Shown here: positions 42,921 to 55,400 of the stretch, one piece after another
How positions within the stretch are numbered: position 1 is the first letter of the stretch
How the letters are laid out: the number at the start of each line of letters is the position of its first letter
Assembly (NCBI RefSeq): GCF_003265705.1
Contig: NW_020312828.1
Coordinates: 55,843,961-55,907,960 of the forward strand
From: Callorhinus ursinus
Lineage: Eukaryota > Chordata > Mammalia > Carnivora > Otariidae
Direction of reading: 5' to 3'
DNA: 64,000 nt
Made by a program: the position numbers and the translations under genes
The notes under the pieces: model-generated
Seen by the model: the letters and a program-made list of their open reading frames with translations, nothing else
Told to the model about the DNA's origin: nothing
The model's database searches: none

Positions 42921-45619
42921 TAAGGAGTTGTTATAAAAACTATATTATAACTAACGCACTTCAAAAAATACTGAATACTAAATAAAGCCTCTAACTGAAA
43001 GTAGTCCTTAACTAATCACAAAATAAAACTGTCACCTGTCATATTTAATTTTGGGGTTTTTAGAGCATTTTTAAATATGAAAGATATTAATTTTCATACA
43101 TTATTAATCCATTATTTGGGGAGTTTAAGCTTTTTTTCTTTATTTCTTTTTTATTTATTTATTTGAAAGAAAAAAGCAAAAACATTGAATAAGAATAAAA
43201 ATTTTGATAGCCACCATTATTTCAGGTAAATTATATATTTTTACCCAAAGACTGAAAGAGAATGAAGGTCATAAACGGAAAGGAACGGTTACAGAGATCC
43301 AATGAAGATAGGGAAAGAAGTAGTTGTGTTAAGCTTATATTTGAAACTATCATGTCCACTAGACAGTCTTTTTTTTTTCTTTCAATGATCTCAGTTCTGG
43401 TATGAATATGCAGAAGAGAGATGATACAGAAGTAGATTTTCATCTCCTCATATTATCTTTCTGCATAATTAATATAGGGCTCTATGCGCTGGGCATTGAG
43501 AATATAAAATTTAATGGGAAATTTTCCTTTTATCTGAATCGCTAATAAACTAATGATGACTCAGCAAATAGTTTTCATTTAATTGGCTTGGTCTAGTCCA
43601 TTGTTGGTGGTTGCTTAGAGCTCTACATGGGAAACATTACTTAAATGTTATACACAGTGGAAAAGTCTCCTTTTCAAACTTGTAGTATCAGCTGTGGGTA
43701 AAGAATGGGTAAGTGTTTATACATTTGTTGTGTATTACATATGTTGAACCTAATCTACTTACCTCATGCAGTTATTTTTAAAAAATGGTTATGTGAATTA
43801 AAATTTTAAAATTATTAGGTATTAACTATAGAAAGGGGAAGGGAAGAAATTGGTTTCACTCAATCAGAATAATATTTTCTTAAATTATATTTAAGAAGAA
43901 TTAGGGAATACAGAAGAGTATATGATATGAGAAGAGACAGACAGATTTCACTTATTATAATTAAGAACTGCCTGTGGTGGAACATGTATTCTACATGTAA
44001 TTTTATTGTTTTTCTTAATAAAAATGTCCAACAAATCCCTTACAGAGTTTTACTCATACCTAAGTAAATTCTTCATAATGATTCCATTTCATCATGTAAT
44101 TAGAATGGGATTTAACATTAATATCCCTAAATTATACAATTAATTACATGCAGCTTCAATTACAATTACTAATTGATACTGAGCCTCTAGCTTAACTCCT
44201 AGAGGTAATCAATTTTACTATAGGAGCTGTGAACAAATGGTTAGATCACATTAGCCTACTATGACAAAGTTTTGTTTTACTAAACAGCTCAAGGAAACAG
44301 TACTAGGAAATTTGGTAGTAAAATTTCTCCCAAAGTTCTATTTATTTATCAGCTTTTTCATGTCATCAGTGCCAGCTATAGCTTGTCAGAATTTCACCTG
44401 TGGTATAAATGAGTTAATAAGAAAAGAAAGATACAGAAATAAAGTAGATTTCTCAGCTTCCCAAGATTTCAACCAATAATATGGTTGATCTTAAATATGG
44501 TGAGTACAGAGGATTCTTTTTTCTTTTGCATCTTTTAAGCAACGAAGTTGGGACATAATATTTTTAATTTGATGGCACATAGTATTACTGGGGACGTTTC
44601 TTAAAATGCAGATACCTGGACTTCACTCAGAGCATCTGATAAAGAAAACTGTGGCCCATGGATTACAATTTTAGAAACATTGACTTTGAGAGAAAGGTAA
44701 CAGGAATTTGTGGCCCTCAGGAACTTAAAATACTGAACAGACAAAATTGATCTGATCTATGCTAGCTGTGAATTTTTGTTTTTTTTTTTCCTTGTGAAGT
44801 TAATATGACATCAGGAAGAGGTGAAGAAGCTCCTTCTGTCTAAATGATAAACATTTTGAATCAAAACTTGTATAAATTCTTATTAAGTCCTTTCAGTGTA
44901 CCATTTTAGAATGTTCTCCTTAGTTTAACTCTTTTTCAATAACCACTACCAATATAAAATGACTGGAGTTATGAAAGAAAAATTCTTAAACAGGGATATA
45001 TAGGAAAATCTTGGACTTCATTCAGAAATTTGAGCACTATTTCCTTATGAGTGTTGGTTCACTCAAGTGATGTAAAAGTGGATGTCTATTAGGCAGCTGG
45101 AACCCCTACCTCAGATCACATGCTCAGATAAATAGTAATGGCACACACAGGTTTATTGAGACCACCATCCCCATGACATATATGTAAGTGTAAAAGCATT
45201 GTATGTGTGAAGAAACATATAGATAAGAATCACTTTGGAGACGAGTAATTCTATAAATTTGATTGCTAAAGTGGAAGCTAAGACCACAGACTCAGTTACA
45301 ATTAAAGCCCTTCTAAATATATGTCATCACAACTTGTTTTATGTTATAATCCTGTGGGTATTTAACAAATACCCATTGTATCTCCATTAACTTGAAATAC
45401 CCCATCTATTATTTAAAAAAAAATACACACATGCATGAGTAATGCTTTATAGAAATTTTCTAAATACTTTCATGTTATCACATATATAATATATCACAAT
45501 AGTACTATATGCAGTATATAACAATATTATATATTATACATTATATATAATTATATGTTACTTAAATATTACAACACTGTTATAAGTATACGTGTCCTTA
45601 TATGTGAGAATAACATATT
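42921..45619. other. Unassigned sequence, possible MER5-like scrap
   Basis: 2.7 kb without a recognisable gene. 44582-44695 ('cttaaaatgcagatacctgg', 'agaaacattgactttgagag') weakly resembles a MER5-type DNA transposon. An AT-only stretch lies at about 45478-45560. Confidence 0.45.
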
Positions 45620-45990
45620 TCATTTAGAACTTGGTTGGATGCAAATGATAGAAAAGCTAAATCAAATTGCCTTAAACAAAATACAGAAATATATTGACTT
45701 ACATAAATGAAAATCCAGGACTGTAGTTAGATTCAAGTACAGTTGTATTCAAAGTTAAAACAAACATAAGAAGATTTGGAATCACTGTATCTATTGACTT
45801 GACTTTCTTTACCTGAATGTATTTACTTTCAAGACTGTGTGGAGATCTGTAGATGCTGTTTTTAGTATCCCAGGTTCAAATTTACCAAGTGTCATGATCA
45901 CTAACTATTCTAGCATTACCAGTGGGATCTGAATTGCTTAGCTGCTTACCTTGTTTCATGAACCTAGCCTCAAACGTCTTCCTGTGGACA
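45620..45990. repeat. Possible ancient repeat
   Basis: 'aacttggttggatgcaaatg', 'gccttaaacaaaatacagaa' and 'tgacttacataaatgaaaat' resemble a known old dispersed repeat ('...aactcaaactggcttaagcaaaaa...attggctcatgtaac...'). Assignment is weak. Confidence 0.4.
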
Positions 45991-45994
45991 GGAG

Positions 45995-48010
45995 AATGTC
46001 AGTAGGATGAACAAAACCAGTAAATGCCAAACCTTCTTATCTATTCATCCATTGATGGATACTTGGTTGCTTCCATATCTTGGCTACTATAAATAATGCT
46101 GTAATAAGCATAGAGGTGCATGTTTCTTTTCCAAATATTGTTTTCATTTACTTCAGGTAAATAGCCAGTAGTGGAATTATTGAATCACATGTTATTTCTG
46201 TTTTTAATTTTTTGAGGAAACTCCATACTGTTTTTCACAGTGGTTATACCAGTTTACATTCCACCAATAGTGAGTGCATGAGAGTTCCTTTTTCTCCACA
46301 TCCTTGCCAGTACTTGTTATTTCTTGTCTTTTTTATTTTAGCCATTCTGACAGGTGCAAGGTGATAATTCACTGTAGTTTTGATTTGCATTTCCTTGATG
46401 ACAAGTAATGTTGAGCATCTTGTCATGTGTCTTTTGGCTGTCTGTATGTCTTCTTTAGAAAAATGTCTATTCAGTTCCTCTGCCCATTTTCCAATTGGAT
46501 TATTTGATTTTTTGGTGTTGAGTTGTATAAATTCATTATATATTTGGATATTAACTCCCTATCAGATATATCATTTGCAAATATTTTCTCCCATTCAATA
46601 GGTTGTCTTTTTGTTTTGTTGATGGTTTCCTTTGCTGTGTAAATCTTTTTATTTTGATGTAGTCCCAGTAGTTTATTTTTTGCTTTTGTTTCTCTTGCCT
46701 TCAGAGACATATCTAAAAAAATGTTTCTATGGACAACATCAAAGAAATTACTGCCTATGTTCTCTTCTAGGAGTTTTATGATTTCAGTTCCCACATTCAG
46801 GACTTTAATCCATTCTGTGTTTATTTTTGGCTTTTTTGTTTGTTTGTTTTTTAAATTTTATTATGTTATATTAGTCACCATACATTACATCATTAGTTTT
46901 TGATGTAGTGTTCCATGATTCTTTGTTTTCATATAACACCAGCACTCCATGCAATACGTGCCCTCCTTAATACCCATCACCAGGCTAACCCATCCCCCCA
47001 CCCACCCCCAAAACCCTCAGTTTGTTTCTCAGAGTCCATAGTCTCTCATGGTTCATCTCTCCCTCCGATTTCCCCCCCCTTCATTTTTCCCTTCCTTCTC
47101 CTAATGTCCTCCATGCTGTTCCTTATGTTCCACAAATAAGTGAAACCATATGATAATTGACTTTCTCTGCTTGACTTATTTCACTTAGCATAATCTCCTC
47201 CAGTCCCATCCATGTGGATGTAAAAGTTGGGTATCCATCCTTTCTGATGGCTGAGTAATATTCCATTGTATATGTGGACCACATCTTCATTATCCATTCC
47301 TCTGTTGAAGGGCATCTCGGCTCTTTCCACATTTTTGTTACAGTGTTAGAAAGTGGCCCAGTCCTTGTCATTTGCAACAAGAGGGATGGACCTAAAGGTC
47401 ATTAGGCTAAGTGAAATAAGTCAGACTAAGAAAGACAAACATCATATGATTTCACTTACATGTGGAATCTAAAAAATGAAACATATGAATAAACAAACAA
47501 AAACTAGAATCAGACCTATAAATACAGAGAACAAACTGGTGGTTGCCAGAGGGGAGGAGAGTAGGGGATTGGGCAAAAATGGATGAAGGGCAGTGGGAGA
47601 TACAGGCTCCCAGTTATGGAATGAATAAGTCACAGGAATAAATGGTACAGCATAGGGAATATAGTCAATGGTATTGTAATAGGGTTAAATGCTACTAGAT
47701 GGTAACTACACTTATGGTGAGCATAGCATAACATATAGTGTTGAATCACCGTGTTGTACACCTGTAACTAATGTAACATTGTTGGTCAACTATACTCAAA
47801 TAAAAAAAAAATTTAAAAGATACCAACTTCCAATTATAAAATGAATGTCACAGAGATGAAAAGTACAACATAGGGAACATTGTACAGTGATAGCTGGTGA
47901 CTACATTTATGGTGAGCACTGAGTAATGTATATTTGTTGAATCAATATATTGTATACCTGAAAGTATACGTATAACACTGCATGTTAATTATACTTCAAT
48001 CAAAGAAAAA
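45995..48010 (+). mobile_element. Old LINE-1 with 5' inversion, containing a younger L1
   Basis: The left half (45995-46843, resuming 47335-47366) is L1 ORF2 in antisense. The right half (47367-48010) is the immediately following ORF2 end and 3' UTR in sense. The order across the switch, with only a short stretch of L1 missing, fits a single twin-primed insertion on the plus strand. Old-family 3' UTR text appears twice in the right half (about 47570-47810 and 47816-48010: 'ggtaactacacttatggtga', 'ggtgactacatttatggtga'). The younger L1 at 46845-47334 split the inverted half. Confidence 0.8.
46845..47334 (-). mobile_element. Younger LINE-1 3' end nested in the old inverted L1
   Basis: Antisense carnivore L1: T-rich tail, 'gtcaccatacattacatcat', 'acaccagcactccatgcaat', then on the minus strand the ORF2 end 'EEIMLSEISQAEKVNYHMVS' and stop at 47123-47125. 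It belongs to the same subfamily as the L1 at 28889, not the one at 41567. A short target duplication 'atttttg' is plausible. Confidence 0.88.
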
Positions 48011-49312
48011 AGCATTTGTTGAAAATAAACAAAACCATAAATGTCTTTTTGAGTCAACAATAGTCCATGATTTCAAGGATGATTACTAGATTTGGAACCA
48101 GTTTAACCAAATGATGTTGTCTTTTAACAATATAGGAAATGTCAAAAGAGAAAAAATAAAAAGGTTTAGGAGTGTTACTATAATTTCTAACATAGCCACT
48201 TTGCATTTAAGGGGCTTGATAGTGTCAAGTGGATATATCAAATTGGCTAAAAATATTTGGAGTGCTGAAGAAATGTATGGGAGGAAATATAAATTTAAGA
48301 ATCATCAGTATAAATGTTATTTAAAGTAGGAATCAAACTGAAGGACTTGAATATTTAGGATAATGTTGGAGGACTAACCAAAGAAGGCAAAGGAATAAAG
48401 ACAGAAAAGTGTGATTCCATGGATGCTGATATTCAATTTTTTGTTCCCCATCTAGGTACGTAGTAGGAATCACTTCCTGGCCCCTGCTCCTAGGTGGTGC
48501 TGGGTCACTGGTTCCACCAATACGGTCTGTGGCCACAGTGAACGACAGCATTGAGTTGACATATGAAACTCCTCAAGGTCCTCTCTTTCACTCTTGCTTT
48601 ATTCACAGCAAATAGCACCTTCATGATGGTAGCTGCTCAGTCTGGATTCATAAGTAATTCCAAAGAACAATATTCCTCCACTAATCAGTGATTTGAACAA
48701 AGAATAAATGTGTGTTGATATTTATAACCGTATAACCCAACTTATCCTGGTTGAAACATGTTGTACGTCAGCTACAAATAGAAACATATATTCAAAGGAG
48801 CATGTGAAAAAGTCTATAAAAGCAAACTGAAAATCAAAACATATCCATGGGATTGTTTATCAAAAGTGAAATTTTGGCAAATATATATATTTTTGTACAT
48901 ATGTAGATATATATATCTAGATATTGAATTAACCTGGGGAAAATTTAACTATTTTATATTGGTTTTTCTTTGTTTAATACTCTGGGAGTTTGTTAAAAAT
49001 TGTGATAATTATTAGAAAAAAACGTATCACTAATAGCAAGCAATCTTAACCTTACATTTGTTGTTTATGTTGTGATCAATAAGGAAATTGCTTTTCACAT
49101 GGATAACATCAAGTTAAATAATCATGACAAAACTTTTACCAACCCTCTGCTTTGAATAATTTGAAAACCAGCATCATTCTGCAATTAGTTCAAATGGCCA
49201 CTGGATGTCAGTATTATGTTATGCCTATTGATTATTCGGTTTTGGTTAGTAATTTCCTATGGATATTTCATAATTTAGAAATCCATGTTCTTAAAGAAAA
49301 ACTTCAAACAAA
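48011..49312. other. Unassigned sequence
   Basis: No gene or named repeat. A (AT)-rich patch lies at 48878-48925. Confidence 0.5.
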
Positions 49313-49328
49313 CTAAGTCATAGTATAT

Positions 49329-49506
49329 ATATTTTTAAAGATTTTATTTATTTATTCATAAGAGACAGAGAGAGAGAGAGAGAGAGGCAGAGGGAGAGGC
49401 AGGCTCCCAAGAAGCAGGGAGCCCGATGCAGGAACCGATCCCAGGACTCTGGGATCCTGATCTGAGCCGAAGGCAGACGCTTAACCATCTGAGCCACCCA
49501 GGCACC
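49329..49506 (-). mobile_element. Can-SINE, antisense
   Basis: 'ttattcataagagacagaga' start, (GA)n, 'gaagcagggagcccgatgca', head 'gagccacccaggcaccc'. Perfect 16-bp target duplication 'ctaagtcatagtatat' (49313-49328, 49507-49522). Confidence 0.95.
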
Positions 49507-49522
49507 CTAAGTCATAGTATAT

Positions 49523-49692
49523 TAAAAATCATTTATTTTTGTCCACCAGCACTTAAGTTCCACTTACCTACCAGATTTTGGGTGGGTGAGGGGGACGGTG
49601 ATGTGCATATATTTTTTAAATCTCCGATACTGAATTGTAAAAGTTTCTTTTGAAAATACACAAGGCAGTTGTTTTTTGCTTTGTTTAATACG
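49523..49692. other. Unassigned spacer
   Basis: Short AT-rich spacer with 'gggtgggtgagggggacggt'; nothing recognised. Confidence 0.5.
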
Positions 49693-49708
49693 CTTATTTC
49701 ATTTTTTT

Positions 49709-49881
49709 TAAAGATTTTATTTATTTATTCATGAGAGACAGAGAGAGAGAGAGAGAGAGAAGCAGAGGGAGAAGCAGCCTCCCAAGGAGCAAGGAGCCCA
49801 TGCGGGACTTGATTCCAGGACCCTGGGATCATGACCTGAGCTGAAGGCAGATGCTTAACTAACTAAGCCACCCCAGCGCCC
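49709..49881 (-). mobile_element. Can-SINE, antisense
   Basis: Same subtype as the copy at 49329 ('ttattcatgagagacagaga'). It ends 'agccaccccagcgccc'. Target duplication is 'cttatttcattttttt'-like at both ends (49693-49708 and from 49882). Confidence 0.93.
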
Positions 49882-49897
49882 TTTATTTCATTTTTTT

Positions 49898-51344
49898 TTA
49901 CATTACCATTGGAATCAGCAAAAATATTTCCAAGATTTAAACTCTATGTTTTCTTGTTACTTATCTGTCGTAATTACAAGCTAACATTGTACTAAAATTG
50001 GTACCTAATTGTTGAGTACACTTCAAAATTTCAGAATTATTGAATAATAATGGTTCTGGCTTTAAAAATTTATTATTTTGTTTCATAAAAGAGCCTGTAG
50101 ATTTTTACGAATTGATATCCGTATGAATTTTTAGGTATAAAAGCAATCGATGCTGAATTGATTTATAAAATTGATAGTGTGAAAAACAATGGAATTAAAG
50201 AATAAAATAAAAATATTAGGCTAAACAAATTAAGTTGGAACTCTGACTTTTAGCCCACAGCTAAGTACAACATGTCATTCTGACTGGTAATAAAAATGTA
50301 TATTCTTAGTAGTTTTATCTGAAGTTTTTTACTGAGCAATATTGAGTGGAGCAGATTATCATGTGATCATGAAATAAGCATGATATATGTTTTTCATATT
50401 ACTGCCTATCGGTGCCTCAAGTTTGATGTGATTAGTTCTTTTTAAAATTTCTTAGAGAAAATTGTGCTTATTAAGTCTCTGATACACTAGTGATAAATTA
50501 TTTTATCCACATATCCTCTTTCCTTAAATAGTTACTCAGATATTTTATTGACTTTTAACATCTACTTAAGAAAATGAACACACATATTAGCATATCTAAT
50601 ATACAAGGATGATACTAGTTTATTTAATAATATTAAAGAAAATCTAAACTTACACATTCAATATAATTTTAGACAAATTTTTAATGTGCTAACTCAGATT
50701 TGTATATATATATGCTACTTTTAAGTACTCTGAGTAATATCATTTATTAAAAGCTAATATTTTATATCTATTTAAAATTTTTTGATATGCAGATTAAATT
50801 TTAATAATAAAGTCATATATATATTTCCCCCTTGCTGGCCAAATTCACATTGTGGATGGGAAGCCACTTCTCATGGGAACTCTACAAGAGCATGGTCTGT
50901 GTGGGCTTATCTTATATAAATTACATTTAGATTGACATACAATTTAATTAGATTATACAATCTAATTTCATATTTTTACTGTAGTCAAATCGATTGGAGC
51001 AACGTTGATGAAAAATAGATACATAACGAAAAGAAGAGTAAGCACTGCAATTTGGACAGCGTTCCTTCATTCACTGTCCAAGACAGTGGAACATATTATC
51101 ATCCCTTGATCAATACCACCCATTTTTTAGCTCAATACATTAGCTATTCATAGCTTCAGTCTTTAAAGCTTAAGATGATTTAAATCCCTCTATTTTCTTT
51201 AACCAACATCAAATGATAGTGTTTACTTCCATTGTAGGTCTGCCTATAAGGAAACACTATGTTAGTATAATGAGTTTTCAATTGCACGTTAGAGTTTATT
51301 TATCATTAAACATTAGTAAAATGACATTCAGAGTTGTTATTTTA
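49898..51344. other. AT-rich unassigned sequence
   Basis: 1.4 kb with no recognisable gene or repeat. Confidence 0.5.
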
Positions 51345-51545
51345 TCAGGAAATTATTATGAGCCAAATCATTTGTTAATTACTTTGCATGCATCATCTAA
51401 TGAAATCCTCATAGAAATTAAGTGAAGTAGATATTTATTTTTATTTTACAGATGAAAAATTTAAGCATGGAATAGGTTAAATGGTTTCGGCAAGGTCAGA
51501 AAGCTAGAATATGGATGAGACAAATTTTGAATTTAAGGTGAAAAT
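51345..51545 (-). repeat. MIR (ancient tRNA-derived SINE), antisense
   Basis: The ordered text 'actttgcatgcatcatctaa', 'tgaaatcctcatagaaatta', 'tttattttacagatgaaaaa', 'ggttaaatggtttcggcaag' and 'gtcagaaagctagaatatgg' follows the antisense MIR core and tRNA-like end ('...ttacagatgaggaaactgag...aaggtcacacagctag...'). Confidence 0.82.
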
Positions 51546-51764
51546 GAAAGAAGAATGATTCTATAGACATGCTGCAGTCAGAATGTTACGAGATTCTTAT
51601 TCAACTCATATCCCTGGACATAAGCCCCCTGAAGTCTAAAACATAATGTAATCTTTATAATTTGGAAATTTAAATAAGAACATATTTTATTTAAAAGTTA
51701 ATGTAGCATATCTCTGCCTGCAATGAGTTTGCCAAAGTCAAGTTTAATGACATAGTCATCTATA
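51546..51764. other. Unassigned spacer
   Basis: Nothing recognised. Confidence 0.5.
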
Positions 51765-52400
51765 AGACTGCCCTCACTTTAGATGCCAGCCACAAATTCA
51801 GGGGTCCCCAGGGTCACCCTCACTTCACACAAACTGGATACAAATTTGAGGGTCCCCACAATTATTCTCAGATTCCATAACTTGCTAGAAAGGTACACAG
51901 AACTCACTTCAAGTTCTACACTCACAGCTGCAATCGTATCTTGGCAAAAAGATAACAATGGTAACTAGCCAAAAGAAGAGCCTCACAAGGGGAAGTGTGG
52001 AAGGGTTCTAGATGTGAAGCTTCCGTCATTTTCAGGGGAGCATTCCCTCCTAGTGCTAATGTGTGACAGTACTTAAAGAGTATGGCCAAGTAGAGAAACT
52101 CAATTGAGTTTCTGTGTTCAGACTTTTCATTGAGCTTCTCTATACTGGTGTGATTGAATGAACCACTGTCCATGTGACTCAATCTCCAGCTAGAGTTCCA
52201 GCAGATACCATGTATCTCAAAGCCTGAACCCTTTAATCAAACAGTTGGTCTTTCTAGCACAGGTAGCATTATCCTCAGTCATCTGGTTAGTATAAACTAT
52301 CTAGGGCCCCATCATGAATCATCCCATTAGTGTAATACGGGGCCCACCATGAATAACAAAGGAACTTATTTATCATGAGTAAATCCCAAAAATTTAGAGT
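51765..52400. repeat. Ancient LTR-like repeat
   Basis: 'ttgctagaaaggtacacaga', 'ctccagctagagttccagca', 'cagttggtctttctagcaca', 'gtcatctggttagtataaac', 'gggcccaccatgaataacaa' is the order of a common mammalian endogenous-retrovirus-type LTR. Family and strand are not assigned. No viral protein frame accompanies it. Confidence 0.6.
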
Positions 52401-52403
52401 TAT

Positions 52404-53016
52404 ATTAGTCAGGGCTCTCCAGAGAAACAGAACCAACAAGATATCTGTTTGTCTGTCTGTCTGTCTCTCTCTCTACTTCTCTCAATTTTAAATATAAATA
52501 TTGTTTTAAAACATAAAATATTAAAACTGCATATATTTTATAATATATAATAAATTGTAATATATATTACAATATATAAAATAAAACATATATTTAAAAT
52601 ATATATATAAATAAATAAAACATAAAAATAAAATATATATATTTTAAAATGATATAGATTAAAAATATATGTTTTATTTTTAGGAATTGGCTCATGCAAT
52701 TGGCAAGTCTAAAAATCTGTAGAAAAGACCAGCAGGTTAGAGACCTAGGAACAAGCTGCAGTTTGAGTCCAAAGACAGTCAGCTAGCAGATTTCGCTCTT
52801 CCTCCAACAGTGTCAATCTTTTTCTATTAAAGCCTTCAACTGATTGAATGAGACCTGCCCACATACTGAGAGTAATCGGCTTTACTCAAAGTCCACCAAG
52901 GTAATTCTGTCTCATCCAAAACACACCTTCACAGAAACACCCAGAATAATGTTTGAGCAAATGTCTGTGCACGGTGGCTCAACCAAGTTGACACATAAAA
53001 TTAATCACCACAAAAA
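52404..53016. repeat. Ancient LTR-like repeat with AT microsatellite expansion
   Basis: It begins 'tattagtcagggctctccag' and ends 'agttgacacataaaattaat', with 'ttggctcatgcaattggcaa', 'ccttcaactgattgaatgag' and 'ataatgtttgagcaaatgtc' between. This is a very common mammalian dispersed repeat. The internal simple repeat of this family is here (TCTG)n at 52447-52468 followed by an AT-only region of about 190 bp (52485-52680). Confidence 0.75.
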
Positions 53017-54679
53017 GTTACCTCTCTGGAACCAGAGACAGAGACAAAAATTTTTTTTGTTACATACTTCTTTTTGACTGATAAAGTCATATAGTGCACT
53101 ATAGTGAACTTTTTATAATGCACTTTTTTTTTCTCCTGAAGATTTTAAGCCCAATATTAATGAGATGATGGGTATTTTTTTTACCCCTAATCCATTCCCC
53201 TTCCTGGGGCTTGGCACATATCCAAGATAACAAAGCAGAGGGACACGTATTAATGTGACTCCATTCAGAACAACAGACAGAAACAGAGAAATAATTAGCA
53301 GTGTGCTGTGAAGTCTCCAAAAACAGCAGCTACTCTTTCTCACCCTCAATGGCTATCCCAGATGCTCAAATACGGTAATATTTTGGGCAAATGATTGACA
53401 ACTCCAGGTGTAGGGTAAGGAGAAAGAGGCAGGACCCTGGAGTAGTAAACTGGTGGTTTATAGTGAAGATGTGGCTTTAGGGGAGTAAAATTGAAAGACA
53501 TGGTGCAATATTGAGGTTTATTTCCTCAGAAGGAAGTAGATTTTGAGAGATGGTCTCAGATTCCGTGTGTAAGTATCCAAGTATCTGTGGCTTCTGGGAA
53601 GCTGTGGTAATGCTAAACATCGAAAGGGATTACTCATTCCATGTCTTTAGACTCTGAATGGTATCTACCAAAAGTTGTTTGCTAATAGATTGTGTATCTC
53701 CTCTCTTTGATGAAAAATAACCTCATATGGCATTTATATATATTTGTTTATTTTGTTATTTAAATTCTGGGAAAACTAGCGTTAGAGTGAATCAGAACTA
53801 ACCACTAAGTCAGTCAAAGTGTTGAATTGGTTGGGCCATGGCCAGGTGTTCTTTGTATGTGTACGGAAATATATAGATATGTTTCTAAATGTAGTCATCT
53901 TTTTATTGCAACACATTGCATGTGATTAGAAATTGAGAAAAATGAGATTCAAGGCATTAGCAAAACACTTGTTATTCTTCACTCTTCTAGTTAAATAATA
54001 AACATTTTCTGACATAATTTTCTTTTGTACTAGGTAGATGTCATTTGTACTTTAAATAAATAGGAGCCTGTTTATTTCTGTCATCCTAGACAGTAAGTTT
54101 AACACATGATTTGTACGACTGCCAGTGTCATTTAAGACATAAAATAAATCAAGAAATTTAGTAATCATATCATCAAAGTAGTCAAAGAGAAGTGGAGAGT
54201 GATGTTTGGGGACTAACCATGTGGAATTAGGTAGGTGTTCAAACTGCTTTGTAATTATAGATGGTCCCTGCATTTCTTTAGCTAATATTGTTTCACGATG
54301 TAAGCTTCTCTCCTCATTTTTATTTTCTAAGGGTCTAGTCACAAGCACCAGAAACAGAATTTAATCTTATTTGGCCGGGGGTGACAGAGATTAGTAGCTT
54401 AATTGGAAAGCCGGTATAAGAAGGGTGTGTGACATGTCTAATTTTCTATACATAGTAGCCTTGAACATCTTTATAAAATTTCTGTTGTTAGATACTGCAG
54501 ACCTCTTCTACCATATAGAGGCTACTAATTTAAAAACAACATTTCCAAAACTGTCTTGCAACTCTCTTGATTCATTCAGGACCAAATTTCATGGAGAAAG
54601 AGAAGGTACAGGTATTTTGTGGACACAGTCCAAGTTGCCTAGTTCTGGAATTAGTAACTGTAAAATTTCCCTTATTGGC
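53017..54679. other. Unassigned sequence
   Basis: 1.7 kb with no gene or repeat named. Open frames of 73-98 residues on the minus strand (53099-53349, 54052-54348) show no known domain and overlap each other out of frame. Confidence 0.5.
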
Positions 54680-54915
54680 TTTTTGTTTTAACTTAAGTAT
54701 GATTAACATACAGCGTTATATTAGTTGCAGGTGTGCAATATAATGATCAGCAACTCTCTATAACACTCAGTGCTCATCATGATAAATGTACCCTTAATCC
54801 CCCTTTATCTATTTCACCCATCCTCCGACCCACCTCCTTCTGGTAACCACCAGTTTGTTCTCTGCATTTAAGAGTCTGTTTGTTTGTCTCTTTTTATCTC
54901 TATTTGTTCTTTTTG
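54680..54915 (-). mobile_element. LINE-1 3' end, antisense
   Basis: 'aagtatgattaacatacagc', 'tatattagttgcaggtgtgc', 'ctcagtgctcatcatgataa', 'ctggtaaccaccagtttgtt' is the antisense older L1 3' UTR. 5'-truncated. Confidence 0.87.
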
Positions 54916-55256
54916 ATTCTGAGGTTTGTGTGGTTAGAATGATGAACAGATTTTGACAGATTGTGAAGTTTGATATTCTGGAGAAACCCAAGTCACTTCT
55001 TTATTATTCTTCCCATCCTGCGCCCAGATAACAGGTGGGGGATATTAGTAAGGAAAAGAGAATAAATATGTGGGGGCGTTAGCAGTCTTCACTAATTTAT
55101 TTATGTTGACTACTCACACACATACACATACACACACAAAGTGGACATGAATGGGTAGATTCATATATTGGAAGAAAGGAAACATCTCAGAATTTACATG
55201 AAACAAATCTACACACCACAAAGAATAACACACTGTCATGTAAGGCAGTGAATTTT
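54916..55256. other. Unassigned sequence with (CA)n patch
   Basis: A (CA)n-like patch at 55113-55138; otherwise nothing recognised. Confidence 0.5.
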
Positions 55257-55257
55257 T

Positions 55258-55392
55258 CCCAGGGTCCTGGGATTGAGCCCCGCATCTGGCTCCCTGCTCA
55301 GCGGGAAGGCTGCTTCTCCCTCCCCCACTCCCCCTGCTTGTGTTCCTGCTCTCGCTGTCTCTCTCTCTGTCAAATAAGTAAATAAAATCTCT
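55258..55392 (+). mobile_element. Can-SINE lacking its tRNA-like head
   Basis: It starts mid-body at 'cccagggtcctgggattgag', continues 'gctccctgctcagcgggaag', a CT-rich part and the (AAAT)n tail. The tRNA-like promoter head is absent, so it is a 5'-truncated copy with no pol III promoter. Confidence 0.88.
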
Positions 55393-55400
55393 TAGTAAAC

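Noticed and set aside
51765..53016. Possible endogenous retrovirus provirus (two LTR-like blocks side by side)
   Set aside because: The two blocks are different repeat types, there is no gag/pol/env-like frame between them, and they abut directly.
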